From the NCBI GenBank assembly GCA_947258815.1, contig CAMYJW010000020.1, forward strand, positions 1-41,185: a stretch of 41,185 bases of DNA, in the 5' to 3' direction. The DNA is from an uncultured Sphingomonadaceae bacterium (GTDB lineage: Bacteria > Pseudomonadota > Alphaproteobacteria > Sphingomonadales > Sphingomonadaceae). The notes beneath the pieces were generated by a model, which saw nothing but the letters and a program-made list of their open reading frames with translations, made no database searches and was not told the origin of the DNA. Position numbers and translations under genes: made by a program. Below are positions 33,590 through 40,921 of the stretch, piece after piece (position 1 is the stretch's first letter; each line of letters opens with the position of its first letter).

Positions 33590-34515
33590 TGAGCCGGCAT
33601 TTCCTTGACCTGAACGATGCGGGTGGCGATGCGATAGCCGCAATGCTGAGCGATGCGATCGATCGCAAGGCCGCGCGATCCGCTTTGCCAAAAGGCAGCG
33701 CCGATTCGGATGCGCCTTTGGCTGGCCATGTTCTGGCGATGATCTTCGAGAAGAATTCCACACGCACGCGTGTCAGTTTCGATATGGCGATGCGACAGCT
33801 TGGCGGCAGTGCGCTGGTTCTGGAAGCGGCGAATACGCAACTTGGACGCGGGGAATCCATAGCCGATACCGCAAGAGTTCTCAGCCGCATGTCCGATGCG
33901 ATTATGATGAGGACCGACGACCATTCCAAGGTCGTGGAAATGGCGCGTCACGCGACCGTTCCGGTCATCAATGGACTGACAGACCGTTCGCACCCCTGTC
34001 AGATCGTTGCCGACCTGCTGACGATTGTCGAACGGGGAAAACCGCTACCGGGGCTGGAAGTCGCCTGGCTGGGTGACGGCAATAACGTTCTCAGCTCGTT
34101 TCTGGAAGCAGCGGGGCTGATGAAGTTCAATGTCCGTGCAGGCACGCCTGAGGGGTATGAACCGGATCCCGATTTCATCGCCACGGCAAAGGCAGGCGGA
34201 GCGACGGTAACGGTAACGCAGGACGCTGTGGCGGCTGTGAAGGGCGCTGATGTGGTTGTCACCGACACCTGGGTTTCGATGGGACAAGACTATGCGGATG
34301 CCAAGCTTGCAGCCATGGCACCCTATCAAGTCAACGATGCCTTAATGGCCAATGCTCGCCCGGACGCGATGTTTTTGCATTGTCTGCCGGCTCATCTTGG
34401 AGACGAGGTGACGCAAAGCGTGTTCGAAGGACCTCAATCCGCAGTCTTCGATGAAGCGGAGAACCGCCTGCATGCGCAGAAATCTATCTTGTTATGGGCG
34501 CTTGGCCAGCTGTGA
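33589..34515 (+). CDS. argF: ornithine carbamoyltransferase
   Basis: ArgF makes citrulline from ornithine and carbamoyl phosphate. The 308-residue protein has the phosphate loop S57-T-R-T-R61 ([12 protein letters not shown]), [17 protein letters not shown], the carbamoyl-binding HPCQ (near 137), [10 protein letters not shown] with its ornithine-side Asp and SMG, and the catalytic HCLPAH (near 265). The start ATG 33589 overlaps the argD stop; GTG 33586 is less likely. hslO begins inside its last codons. Confidence 0.96.
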   Translation: MSRHFLDLNDAGGDAIAAMLSDAIDRKAARSALPKGSADSDAPLAGHVLAMIFEKNSTRTRVSFDMAMRQLGGSALVLEAANTQLGRGESIADTARVLSRMSDAIMMRTDDHSKVVEMARHATVPVINGLTDRSHPCQIVADLLTIVERGKPLPGLEVAWLGDGNNVLSSFLEAAGLMKFNVRAGTPEGYEPDPDFIATAKAGGATVTVTQDAVAAVKGADVVVTDTWVSMGQDYADAKLAAMAPYQVNDALMANARPDAMFLHCLPAHLGDEVTQSVFEGPQSAVFDEAENRLHAQKSILLWALGQL

Positions 34516-35426
34516 GCGACATGCACGGCAATTCCGCCGGTGAGACAGGCTTTGATCAGGTGCTGGCGTTCACGGTTCCGGACAGCGATGCCCGTGGACG
34601 GGCAGTGCGGCTGGGCCCGGTTCTGGATGTTATTCTTTCGGCGCACGACTATCCCCCTGCGATCAAGCACCTGCTGGCTGAATGTCTGGTGCTCACCGCA
34701 TTGCTCGGCTCGTTTTTGAAAGACAATCAGGGCCAGCTGACCGTTCAGGCCCAGGCCGAAGGCGGTATCGTCGACCTTCTTGTGTGCGACTACCGGCAGG
34801 GTGAGATTCGGGGGTATGCCCGGCACGAAGAAAGCCGGATTGACGAAATTGGATCAAGTTCTTCGCTGGAGACCGTTTTCGGGAGCGGTTATCTTGCAAT
34901 CACATTTGATCAGGCTGGCGGCGAAGATCGCTATCAGGGAATCGTTCCGCTGGAAGGGGCATCGTTGTCCGAAGCGTGCGAAGCCTATTTCCAGAAGTCC
35001 GAACAAATCCCGACCCTTGTAAGACTCGGCGTTCGGACTGCTGAGACAGGCTGTGTTGCCGGCGGCTTGCTCGTTCAGCATTTACCGGTTGGCGAACAAG
35101 GGGGCGAGCGACTCCATGTGACTGCAGATGAGCAGGAACATCAGTGGGAGCACGTTGCGATACTTGCGGGCAGCACACGCCATGATGAGCTGGTCGACGC
35201 GCAGCTTTCGCTCGAACAGCTCGTTTGGCGACTGTTTCACGAAGAATCGGAAATTCGCGTTGAGAAACGCGCCGGATTGACGCGGGGATGCCGCTGCACG
35301 GCTGAACATTTTCAGCAAGTTTTGTCGCGCTTTCCTGAAAGCGAACGCGCCGAAATGCGCGATGATGACGGAAGTATCCCCGTGGATTGCGCGTTCTGTT
35401 CGAAGATCATAAGAATTTCGGTGTAA
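34512..35426 (+). CDS. hslO: Hsp33 redox-regulated chaperone
   Basis: Hsp33 is a holdase activated by oxidative unfolding; zinc release from four C-terminal cysteines triggers it. Here these are GCRC (about 264-267) and CAFC (about 295-298), in the expected C-x-C ... C-x2-C pattern. Chaperone-domain segments are [52 protein letters not shown] and [15 protein letters not shown] 34512 overlaps the argF stop (GTGA) and yields 304 residues; ATG 34494 and ATG 34521 are alternatives. The argD-argF-hslO order recurs in sphingomonads (from memory). Confidence 0.95.
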   Translation: MSDMHGNSAGETGFDQVLAFTVPDSDARGRAVRLGPVLDVILSAHDYPPAIKHLLAECLVLTALLGSFLKDNQGQLTVQAQAEGGIVDLLVCDYRQGEIRGYARHEESRIDEIGSSSSLETVFGSGYLAITFDQAGGEDRYQGIVPLEGASLSEACEAYFQKSEQIPTLVRLGVRTAETGCVAGGLLVQHLPVGEQGGERLHVTADEQEHQWEHVAILAGSTRHDELVDAQLSLEQLVWRLFHEESEIRVEKRAGLTRGCRCTAEHFQQVLSRFPESERAEMRDDDGSIPVDCAFCSKIIRISV

Positions 35427-35547
35427 ACACTCCGTTCATCGCTGGTATGTAACTATTGGTCGCACAATGCCGAAGTGGTATGTGCCGTGATGCGTTACGT
35501 ATCGCGATGAAGCCCAATGTCGGGCTCCAACAGTTGGGAACAGGGTG

Positions 35548-35955
35548 ATGAAGCAGGGTCTCAAGGCTGCGATTGTTGTTGCGGGATTGTCCGCAGGAAT
35601 CGCTGTGCCGGCACTGGGTCAGGGGACTGCTCTTGCCATGCTGGATCGGCTGGATCGCGGCGATTGGGAAATGCGGTTTCGCGGCAGTGATGGCGGGACC
35701 AGGCGAATTTGCCTTAAGGATGGACGCAGTTTCATTCAGTTACGCCATCCGGGCGAGAAGTGCCGCCGGGTTATTGTGGAAGACAATGCCACGGAAATCA
35801 CGGTTCAGTACACATGCCCCGGACGTGGTTACGGGCGAACGCAGATCAGGCGTGAAACAAGTCGTCTTGTCCAGATTGACAGCCAGGGGATTGCCAATGG
35901 CCTGCCATTTGCATTTGCTGCTGAAGCAAGGCGGGTGGGAGATTGCTCGAAGTGA
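35548..35955 (+). CDS. small secreted protein, DUF3617-like
   Basis: The 135-residue protein starts at ATG 35548 (GTG 35545 is adjacent) with a signal peptide (KAAIVVAGLSAGIAVPALGQ). The mature part fits the DUF3617 pattern: an N-terminal GDWEMRF segment, conserved cysteines in RRICLKDG, GEKCRRVI, VQYTCPGRGYG and a last Cys in VGDCSK, suggesting two disulfides. Members are periplasmic proteins of unknown role in sphingomonads. It stands between hslO and queC with 121 bp in front. Confidence 0.75.
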   Translation: MKQGLKAAIVVAGLSAGIAVPALGQGTALAMLDRLDRGDWEMRFRGSDGGTRRICLKDGRSFIQLRHPGEKCRRVIVEDNATEITVQYTCPGRGYGRTQIRRETSRLVQIDSQGIANGLPFAFAAEARRVGDCSK

Positions 35956-35997
35956 GCGCGGCTTGCCAGCTTGCCTGCCAATAGCTAGCTGACCGCA

Positions 35998-36693
35998 ATG
36001 TCCAGACTTCCAGGTGGTGAGAATCGCAACGCTGTTGTCCTGCTTTCGGGCGGACTCGATTCGATGGTATCGGCGGCCCTTGCGCGCGAGGCCGGATACC
36101 GGATTCATGCCCTGACGATTGATTACAATCAGCGTCATCGCCGGGAGATCGAGTCGGCTCGGACCATCGCCGAGCAGCTTGGCGCAGAACGCCACATTAT
36201 CTTACCGCTTGATCTCCGGCAGTTCGGCGGGTCCGCGCTGACTGCTGATATCGAAGTTCCGAAAGGCGGTGTTGGTCAGGATATCCCGGTGACTTACGTG
36301 CCCGCGCGAAACCTGGTGTTTCTGTCACTAACGCTGGCCTGGGCGGAAGCGCTTGGCGCGCGCGACATTTTCATAGGTGTGAATGCGCTGGATTATTCGG
36401 GGTATCCCGATTGCAGGCCGGAATTCATCGCCGCGTTCAAGGATATTGCCAACCTTGCGACAAAGGCAGGTGCGGAAGGAGGTCGGTTCACCGTCCACGC
36501 GCCGCTTCAGCATCTTTCCAAAGCTGAAATAGCGAAGGAAACGGAGCGCCTGTCCCTGGACCCGTCGCAAAGCTGGTCGTGCTATGATCCGCTACAGGAC
36601 GGCCGGGCTTGCGGCGTGTGTGACAGTTGCAGGCTGCGTAAGGCCGGGTTTGCTCAGGCAGATGTAGAGGACGGGACCGATTACGCCGCGTGA
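35998..36693 (+). CDS. queC: 7-cyano-7-deazaguanine synthase
   Basis: QueC converts 7-carboxy-7-deazaguanine to preQ0 with ATP and ammonia, for queuosine in tRNA or deazapurine DNA modification. The 231-residue protein has the PP-loop LLSGGLDSM (17-23), LTIDYNQRHRREIESA, VPARNLVFLSLTLAWAEALG, GVNALDYSGYPDCRPEFI and the zinc cysteines in WSCYD, CGVCDSC. No other queuosine gene is in the window, and no phage-type dpd genes are nearby, so a role in tRNA modification is the simplest view. Confidence 0.96.
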   Translation: MSRLPGGENRNAVVLLSGGLDSMVSAALAREAGYRIHALTIDYNQRHRREIESARTIAEQLGAERHIILPLDLRQFGGSALTADIEVPKGGVGQDIPVTYVPARNLVFLSLTLAWAEALGARDIFIGVNALDYSGYPDCRPEFIAAFKDIANLATKAGAEGGRFTVHAPLQHLSKAEIAKETERLSLDPSQSWSCYDPLQDGRACGVCDSCRLRKAGFAQADVEDGTDYAA

Positions 36694-36799
36694 CTGTTCA
36701 CGGGGAGCAGCGCGATTGTTGAGCCCGGCGGGAAAGTGAACATCGCGCTCTGCCGGTTTTTCCAATGGCCGCCGGTGTTTCAGCCAGGCATGATCCAAG

Positions 36800-36826
36800 A
36801 AAAAGGGGCCGGATTGCTCCGGCCCC
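36800..36826 (-). terminator. intrinsic terminator of the OmpA-family gene
   Basis: GGGGCCGGA (36805-36813) pairs with TCCGGCCCC (36818-36826) around TTGC. Read on the minus strand it is followed by TTTTT. It lies 30 bp after the gene end. Confidence 0.92.
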
Positions 36827-36855
36827 CAATTCGTTCTTGCAGTGCTCGAAAGCGC

Positions 36856-37965
36856 TTACATGCCCGATCCCGGACCGTAAGTGATTTCGACGCGACGGTT
36901 CTGCAGTTCACGCACACCGTCTTCGGTGGGAACGCGGTTCTGCGATTCACCGAAGCCCTGGCTGGCGATATTGGCATCAGCAATGCCACGCGCCGTGAGG
37001 TAAGCCCGGACTGACGCGTTGCGACGCTCAGACAGGCCCTGATTGTACGTGACCCCGCCTGAACGGTCAGCGTGACCGGCAAGCATGATCGGAACATTGT
37101 CGCAGTTGCCATAGGCACTGACCGCACTGTCAAGGATCGTTGCGGCTTCCGGAGTGATGTCAGACTTATCCCACTCGAAGAAGACGATGTACGGGCCCTT
37201 GTTGCACACCACCGGCGGTGGCGGCGGCGGCGGTGGCGGTGGCGGGGGTGGCGGCGGCGGCGGTGGCGGCGGAGCTTCCGGCGCACCGAAGTTGTAGATG
37301 AAGCTGCCCATCACACTGTGTGAAGTCCAGCTGCCTTCAACGTCACGACCTGCCGTATCAACCAGCGTTATGTCGCTGACCTTGTGATAGCGGTACTTCA
37401 TGCCGACGTCCCAGTGATCCGAAACAGGAGCACGCACACCGGCAAGAATCTGCCAAGCGAACCCTGAATCCGAACTATCAAGGAAATTTACGCCCGTTGA
37501 ATTCAGCGCAACATCATAATCGACGCGGGAAATACCGGCACCACCGCCGACGAAACCCTGAACGCCATCATCGTCACCAAAGTCGAGAAGGCCGTTGACC
37601 ATGAAAGACAGCGCGCTTGAATCGCCGCGAACGTTGGCGAAATTCGCCGAAGTAAGCAGGCCAAGCGGGCCAACAGGAACAGCTGCGCCGTTCAGTGTTG
37701 AAAAGCTGTCATTGTCGGCCGTGCGATAGCTGGCTTCAGCTTCGAGCCGGAAGGCGCCGAAGTCATAACCAACTGCAAGTCCGCCGTCTGCGCCGTACTC
37801 TGAGTCGAGCGTGCCAGCGTCATCAACTGCGCCGATATCAAAGTCGGAGTCTTCAAGAAGCATGGCGCCGAAATCGAGTTCGACATACCATGAATCGTCT
37901 CGCGCCTGAGCGGGCGTGGCAAGAGCTGTCGAAGCCAGCGCCATCCCTAAGACGAGTTTCCGCAT
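36856..37965 (-). CDS. OmpA-family outer-membrane protein
   Basis: The 369-residue protein has a signal peptide (GMALASTALATPAQA), an eight-stranded beta-barrel of the OmpA/OMP_b-brl type (about 25-228, WYVELDFGAML, GYDFGAFRLEAEASYR, GFAWQILAGVRAP, GMKYRYHKVSD, GSFIYNF), a run of 20 prolines (plus-strand codons 37213-37272), and a C-terminal OmpA peptidoglycan-binding domain (about 255-365, YIVFFEWDKSDITPEA, LAGHADRSG, NQGLSERRNASVRAYL, ESQNRVPTEDGVRELQNRR). It links outer membrane to the cell wall. The barrel holds a conserved Gly-rich strand pair. A strong terminator follows. Confidence 0.95.
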   Translation of the reverse strand: MRKLVLGMALASTALATPAQARDDSWYVELDFGAMLLEDSDFDIGAVDDAGTLDSEYGADGGLAVGYDFGAFRLEAEASYRTADNDSFSTLNGAAVPVGPLGLLTSANFANVRGDSSALSFMVNGLLDFGDDDGVQGFVGGGAGISRVDYDVALNSTGVNFLDSSDSGFAWQILAGVRAPVSDHWDVGMKYRYHKVSDITLVDTAGRDVEGSWTSHSVMGSFIYNFGAPEAPPPPPPPPPPPPPPPPPPPPVVCNKGPYIVFFEWDKSDITPEAATILDSAVSAYGNCDNVPIMLAGHADRSGGVTYNQGLSERRNASVRAYLTARGIADANIASQGFGESQNRVPTEDGVRELQNRRVEITYGPGSGM

Positions 37966-38131
37966 TATATTTCCCCTATTAAGAGATTTGGAGCCACCGA
38001 GTGCTCTTCGTCTCTACCGAGTCTATAATCTCTGCGCAAGCGCACATTGCCTCTGACTGTTGCAAGAATGCCGCAATTTCCGATGTTTGTGGATTAATTC
38101 CCTCCGAATGACTGACGGATTGCCAAACGCG

Positions 38132-38147
38132 CTCCGCCGCAGCGGAG
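38132..38147 (-). terminator. possible hairpin terminator after the DUF2793 gene
   Basis: CTCCGC (38132-38137) pairs with GCGGAG (38142-38147) around CGCA, just past the DUF2793 stop on the minus strand. The T-run that follows is only three bases, so termination is doubtful. Confidence 0.3.
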
Positions 38148-38155
38148 AATCGCGC

Positions 38156-38557
38156 TCAAGTATCTGGAAACACGCCGGAAGCTTGCAGTTTGACGATCAG
38201 ATCGGCGATTGCGCTTCGCGCTTCGGCGTCGATCGTGGTTCCGCCAGCGGGGACGTTTGGCGTATCGGGCGCCTGCCAACCATCGTTGAACAGAATGATT
38301 TGTGCGGTAGACCGATCAAAAATGCGCATTCCCGACTGCGGCGTCACGAACAGCCAGTTTTCCGCTTGCCGGCAAGCGATAGCAACATCGTGGTTCAGCC
38401 ACTCGCCGCTGGCCCCGGTCCCGACGAGCCAGCTTTCGCCATCGACCGGTGAAGCAGGGGGTGCGGAAAGCGTGCCTTCGACGGTACAATGCAGCAAAGC
38501 GTCCGTCAGGGAATGCGTTTCGTTTACAAACGTTTCTTTCTGCGCCTGACCATGCAA
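38156..38557 (-). CDS. DUF2793 protein, 5' end damaged
   Basis: The 133-residue frame matches the DUF2793 pattern of GTA and prophage tail clusters: GQAQKETFVNETHSLTDALLH, APPASPVDGESWLVGTGASGEW, ENWLFVTPQSGMRIFDRST and a tail with GGTTIDAEARSAIADLIV. There is no ATG; the first usable codon is TTG 38557, without a ribosome site. A GTG at 38597 overlaps the previous frame's stop (GTGA) as a normal start would, but it lies in another frame, so a frameshift between 38597 and 38557 is likely. It sits beside a truncated terminase, so it is a probable relic of a deleted cluster. Whether it is expressed is unknown. Confidence 0.75.
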   Translation of the reverse strand: MHGQAQKETFVNETHSLTDALLHCTVEGTLSAPPASPVDGESWLVGTGASGEWLNHDVAIACRQAENWLFVTPQSGMRIFDRSTAQIILFNDGWQAPDTPNVPAGGTTIDAEARSAIADLIVKLQASGVFPDT

Positions 38558-38593
38558 GCATGGCTGTGTTGTGGCCCGCGCAAGCTTTCCGGT

Positions 38594-38670
38594 TCACCGG
38601 CGGAATAGATTGTCGCCTGCGCGCCATTGGGCTAGGTCAGCCGCCTGAGCGAGGGTTCGAACTTGGGCCG
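38594..38670 (-). pseudogene. orphan 3' end of an unidentified coding frame
   Basis: Between the terminase stub and the DUF2793 start, a minus-strand frame reads about 26 residues ending in LAQWRAGDNLFRR and a stop at 38594, where GTGA begins the next frame. This has the composition of a real protein end and may be the last codons of the gene that once preceded DUF2793 (a tail gene in intact clusters). The assignment is inference. Confidence 0.35.
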
Positions 38671-38900
38671 ACGGCGCGGCGGACCCATTCCTCTCCGGCG
38701 CGGGTTTTGCCAAAGCCGCGGCCTGTCATGATCAGCCATAACCGCCAGTCTCCGCCCGGTGCGATCTGTTGCGCGCGCGCCCAAAGCCGCCAGTGCGTGG
38801 CCAGCTCTTCGCGCTCTGCCTCAGACAGGCTTTGCAAGGCGGCCTTGCGTTGATTATGCGGCAGGCCCAGCAGCCAGGCGAGCCGTTTACTGCGCGTCAT
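38637..38900 (-). pseudogene. truncated GTA/phage large terminase (N-terminal 87 residues)
   Basis: The fragment contains the N-terminal part of a large terminase of the GTA type: SEAEREELATHWRLWARAQQ, then GGDWRLWLIMTGRGFGKTRAGEEWVRRA, whose GRGFGKTRAG is the Walker A loop of the DNA-packaging ATPase. A full protein has about 420-450 residues; here homology stops after VRRAV (near 38670), followed by about ten unrelated residues and a stop. The Walker B, motor and nuclease parts are gone. The ATG at 38900 overlaps the upstream gene end by 14 bp, as in intact clusters. It cannot package DNA. Confidence 0.85.
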
Positions 38901-38985
38901 CCGGTTTCTTTTTTGTTGATTTCAAAGCCCGTTCACGCATCCGGTCCAGCTTGGCGTCGATCGAAGCGAGGATCGCATCGGCATT
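38887..38985 (-). pseudogene. 3' remnant of the gene upstream of the terminase, cut by an IS
   Basis: A frame ending at 38887 reads ADAILASIDAKLDRMRERAL and KSTKKKPDDAQ before stopping, and overlaps the terminase start by 14 bp. This is the position of the first small gene (gp1-type) of GTA clusters. Going upstream, the frame enters the IS1595-type element and becomes the complement of its transposase, so the N-terminus was displaced by insertion. The exact boundary lies near 38985-38995. Confidence 0.5.
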
Positions 38986-39042
38986 GTTATACTTGACATA
39001 CCCAATCCTTGAATCTATAAAAGGACTCAAGGAGTTAGAGAA

Positions 39043-39972
39043 ATGTCGAACCTTTCCGCGCCGCACTTCCATGACGAAGAAAAGGCATATGAGTATGTCG
39101 AAGCCCGCCTTTGGCCGGATGGACCGGTTTGCCCGCATTGCGGCGGCGTGGATCGCGTAGGCAAGCTGAAGGGCAAGACTACCCGCGTCGGCCTTTGGAA
39201 GTGCTACCTGTGCCGCAAGCCGTTCACCGTCAAGATCGGCACCATCTTTGAAGACAGCAAGGTTCCGATGAATGTCTGGCTGCAAGCGATGTATCTGATC
39301 GCAGGTAGCAAGAAGAGCGTTTCCAGCAACCAGCTTCACCGCATTCTTGGCGTCACCTTGAAAACCGCTTGGCTCATGTCGCACCGCATTCGTGAAGCGA
39401 TGCGCGATGCTGATATAGGCCTGTTTGGTGGCGATGGCGGCGATGGTGGCGAAGTGCAGGCCGACGAAACCTACATTGGCAACATTCCCGGCGTGGAACG
39501 CGGTCGTGGCGGTTTCCGGCATAAAATGCGCATTGCTTCGCTGCTCGACAAGCGCACTGGTCGCACTCGTTCCATCTATGCGCCGGGCATGATCGCGAAC
39601 GAGGTCGCTGACATTGTGCGCCAGAATGTAGACCGTGAAGCCAAACTGGTTACCAGCGAAGCCCGTCATTCCTGGAAAGTCGGCAAGGAATTTGCCGAAC
39701 ATCGCCGGGTTTTCCGCGGTATTCGCCAGTATGTGAAGGATGGCTTCACTACCAACGACATTGAGGGTTATTTCAGCATCTTCAAGCGCGGAATGCGCGG
39801 TGTCTATCAGCACTGTTCCGAACAGCACCTGCACCGCTACCTTGCCGAATTTGATTTCCGCTATGGCAACCGTGCGGCCCTTGGTATTGAGGATACCGAG
39901 AGAGCCGGCCGGCTGTTGACTGGTGTCATTGGCAAGCGGCTCACTTACGAAACAGCTAGTGCGAGGGCGTGA
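39043..39972 (+). CDS. IS1595-family (ISXO2-like) transposase
   Basis: The 309-residue protein has an N-terminal zinc ribbon (CPHCGG with C30/C33, CYLCRK with C51/C54), then a winged-helix region (SSNQLHRILGVTLKTAWLMSHRIREAM) and a DDE-type ISXO2 catalytic domain. The first Asp is in VQADETYIGN, and the Asn region in FTTNDIEGYFSIFKRGMRGVYQHCSEQHLHRYLAEF. The second catalytic Asp, usually in a (V/M)TDE context, appears as VTSEARHSW, with S205. AAGGAG stands before ATG 39043. The Ser change suggests reduced or lost activity, if the alignment is right. Confidence 0.9.
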   Translation: MSNLSAPHFHDEEKAYEYVEARLWPDGPVCPHCGGVDRVGKLKGKTTRVGLWKCYLCRKPFTVKIGTIFEDSKVPMNVWLQAMYLIAGSKKSVSSNQLHRILGVTLKTAWLMSHRIREAMRDADIGLFGGDGGDGGEVQADETYIGNIPGVERGRGGFRHKMRIASLLDKRTGRTRSIYAPGMIANEVADIVRQNVDREAKLVTSEARHSWKVGKEFAEHRRVFRGIRQYVKDGFTTNDIEGYFSIFKRGMRGVYQHCSEQHLHRYLAEFDFRYGNRAALGIEDTERAGRLLTGVIGKRLTYETASARA

Positions 39973-40130
39973 TGCCAAAGAAAAAGCGGAAAGAGAGCGC
40001 ATCCGAGCAAGCCGCAAGGTTCCGCGCCGAAGTCGAGCGCATGATCGCCGCTGGCGAACTAAGCCCCACCGAGGCAGACGAGGCGCTTGATATGTTGGTC
40101 GCTAAATCACTCAAAGCCCAAGAGGATTGA
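39972..40130 (+). CDS. small passenger protein of the IS1595 element
   Basis: ATG 39972 overlaps the transposase stop (TGATG), so translation is coupled. The 52-residue product is highly charged: MPKKKRKESASEQAARFRAE, VERMIAAGELSPTEADEALD, then MLVAKSLKAQED. It has a basic N-terminus and helix-rich remainder without cysteines or membrane segments. It has no function I can name; small ORFs in this place are likely regulators or accessory factors of the transposase, which is inference. Confidence 0.7.
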   Translation: MPKKKRKESASEQAARFRAEVERMIAAGELSPTEADEALDMLVAKSLKAQED

Positions 40131-40909
40131 GTGGAATATCTCCCTCAGTTGGGTAGTCGATCTCGGCGAGCATATATCCTATTGAGCTGCGGATGGCGGC
40201 CAACAGGTCTAACGCTTCATCGACAGTCTCTAACGACTGCTCAGGATGCATTAGCGGGCTTCGGTGGAAGTCTTTAATACTCTTCAAGTGGTCTCTGACC
40301 GACTGCTTGCCAGCCCCTTTCCTGTTTAGCTCCCGCAAATAAACACCCATGTTGTTCTCATTCGGGCGCTCTGCTCTCTCGGTCACACTGTCCCAATAGG
40401 CCCTCAAATACAGCCTCGTTCGCTCTGTGAAGGTGGAAACCGGCTGCGGTTGGTAATTCAAATGCGATGCATTTTGCTGCCTCGCGAAGGTCTGAAACTG
40501 CGCCCGGCACCTTCTTCCCCAAGTCCGCAGAAAAAAGCAGTTCCCCTGCCTCGGTAAGGTATAGGGTGCTGTATCCACCCTTGGGAGATACGTAATATAT
40601 TTGAGAGGTGCGTAGGCTGGCATAAAGGACGTTTTCAAAAACCCGATACTGATCCTTCAGGCTTCGGATTTCCCACCCGCCCACGACCTTTTCGTCAGCG
40701 ATCATATCCACAATATCGCCCTCATATTTGTCAAGCCCATTCAGTAATTCAGCCGCTGGCCGCTCAACTGGAGCGAGATCGGAGCGAAAGACAGTCTGGA
40801 AAACAAACTCGTAAAGAGCCTTCCGCGCGGGCTGGGTCTTAATTGCTATATCAAGGAGGCGCGTATCTTCATCAGGGAGAAGCATCAATGTATGCAATCG
40901 GGTGCCCAT
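40111..40909 (-). pseudogene. frameshifted cargo gene with HEPN-like C-terminus
   Basis: Two minus-strand frames together form one protein of about 265 residues. The first (from ATG 40909) reads MGTRLHTLMLLPDEDTRLLD, continues through SLKDQYRVFENVLYASLRTSQ, and reaches FHLHRANEAV; the second continues as LRAYWDSVTERAERPNENNMG and ends near 40111. The switch fits one extra T in a TTT run (plus 40406-40408). The C-terminal helical part contains KDFHRSPLMHPEQSLETVDEA, with an R-x4-H motif like HEPN ribonucleases. The frame also stays open upstream of ATG into the IS5 end (AYIYEMG), so the true N-terminus may be missing. Function unknown; a toxin or defence role is speculation. Confidence 0.65.
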
Positions 40910-40921
40910 CTCGTAGATGTA

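Larger units (their letters stand above)
38988..40921 (+). mobile_element. IS1595-family element with passenger and cargo genes, right end not found
   Basis: The element contains the transposase (39043-39972), a 52-codon ORF that overlaps its stop, and a convergent HEPN-like cargo gene whose end overlaps that ORF by 20 bp. The left end is probably in TTATACTTGACATACCC (about 38991-39007). I searched to the right edge for its reverse complement and found none, so the right end is probably beyond the IS5-type insertion or has decayed. Inclusion of the cargo gene in the element is inferred from the tight tail-to-tail packing. Confidence 0.55.

Noticed and set aside
38650..38690. GGTTCGAAC motif suggesting a tRNA T-arm or att site
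   Set aside because: The flanks do not form a T-stem, and no acceptor, D or anticodon arms are present. It sits in the terminase-stub joint by chance.
38986..40017. 376-codon minus-strand frame across the IS1595 transposase
   Set aside because: Most of it is antisense to the transposase. Only the last 30 or so codons, outside the IS, look like a real gene remnant.
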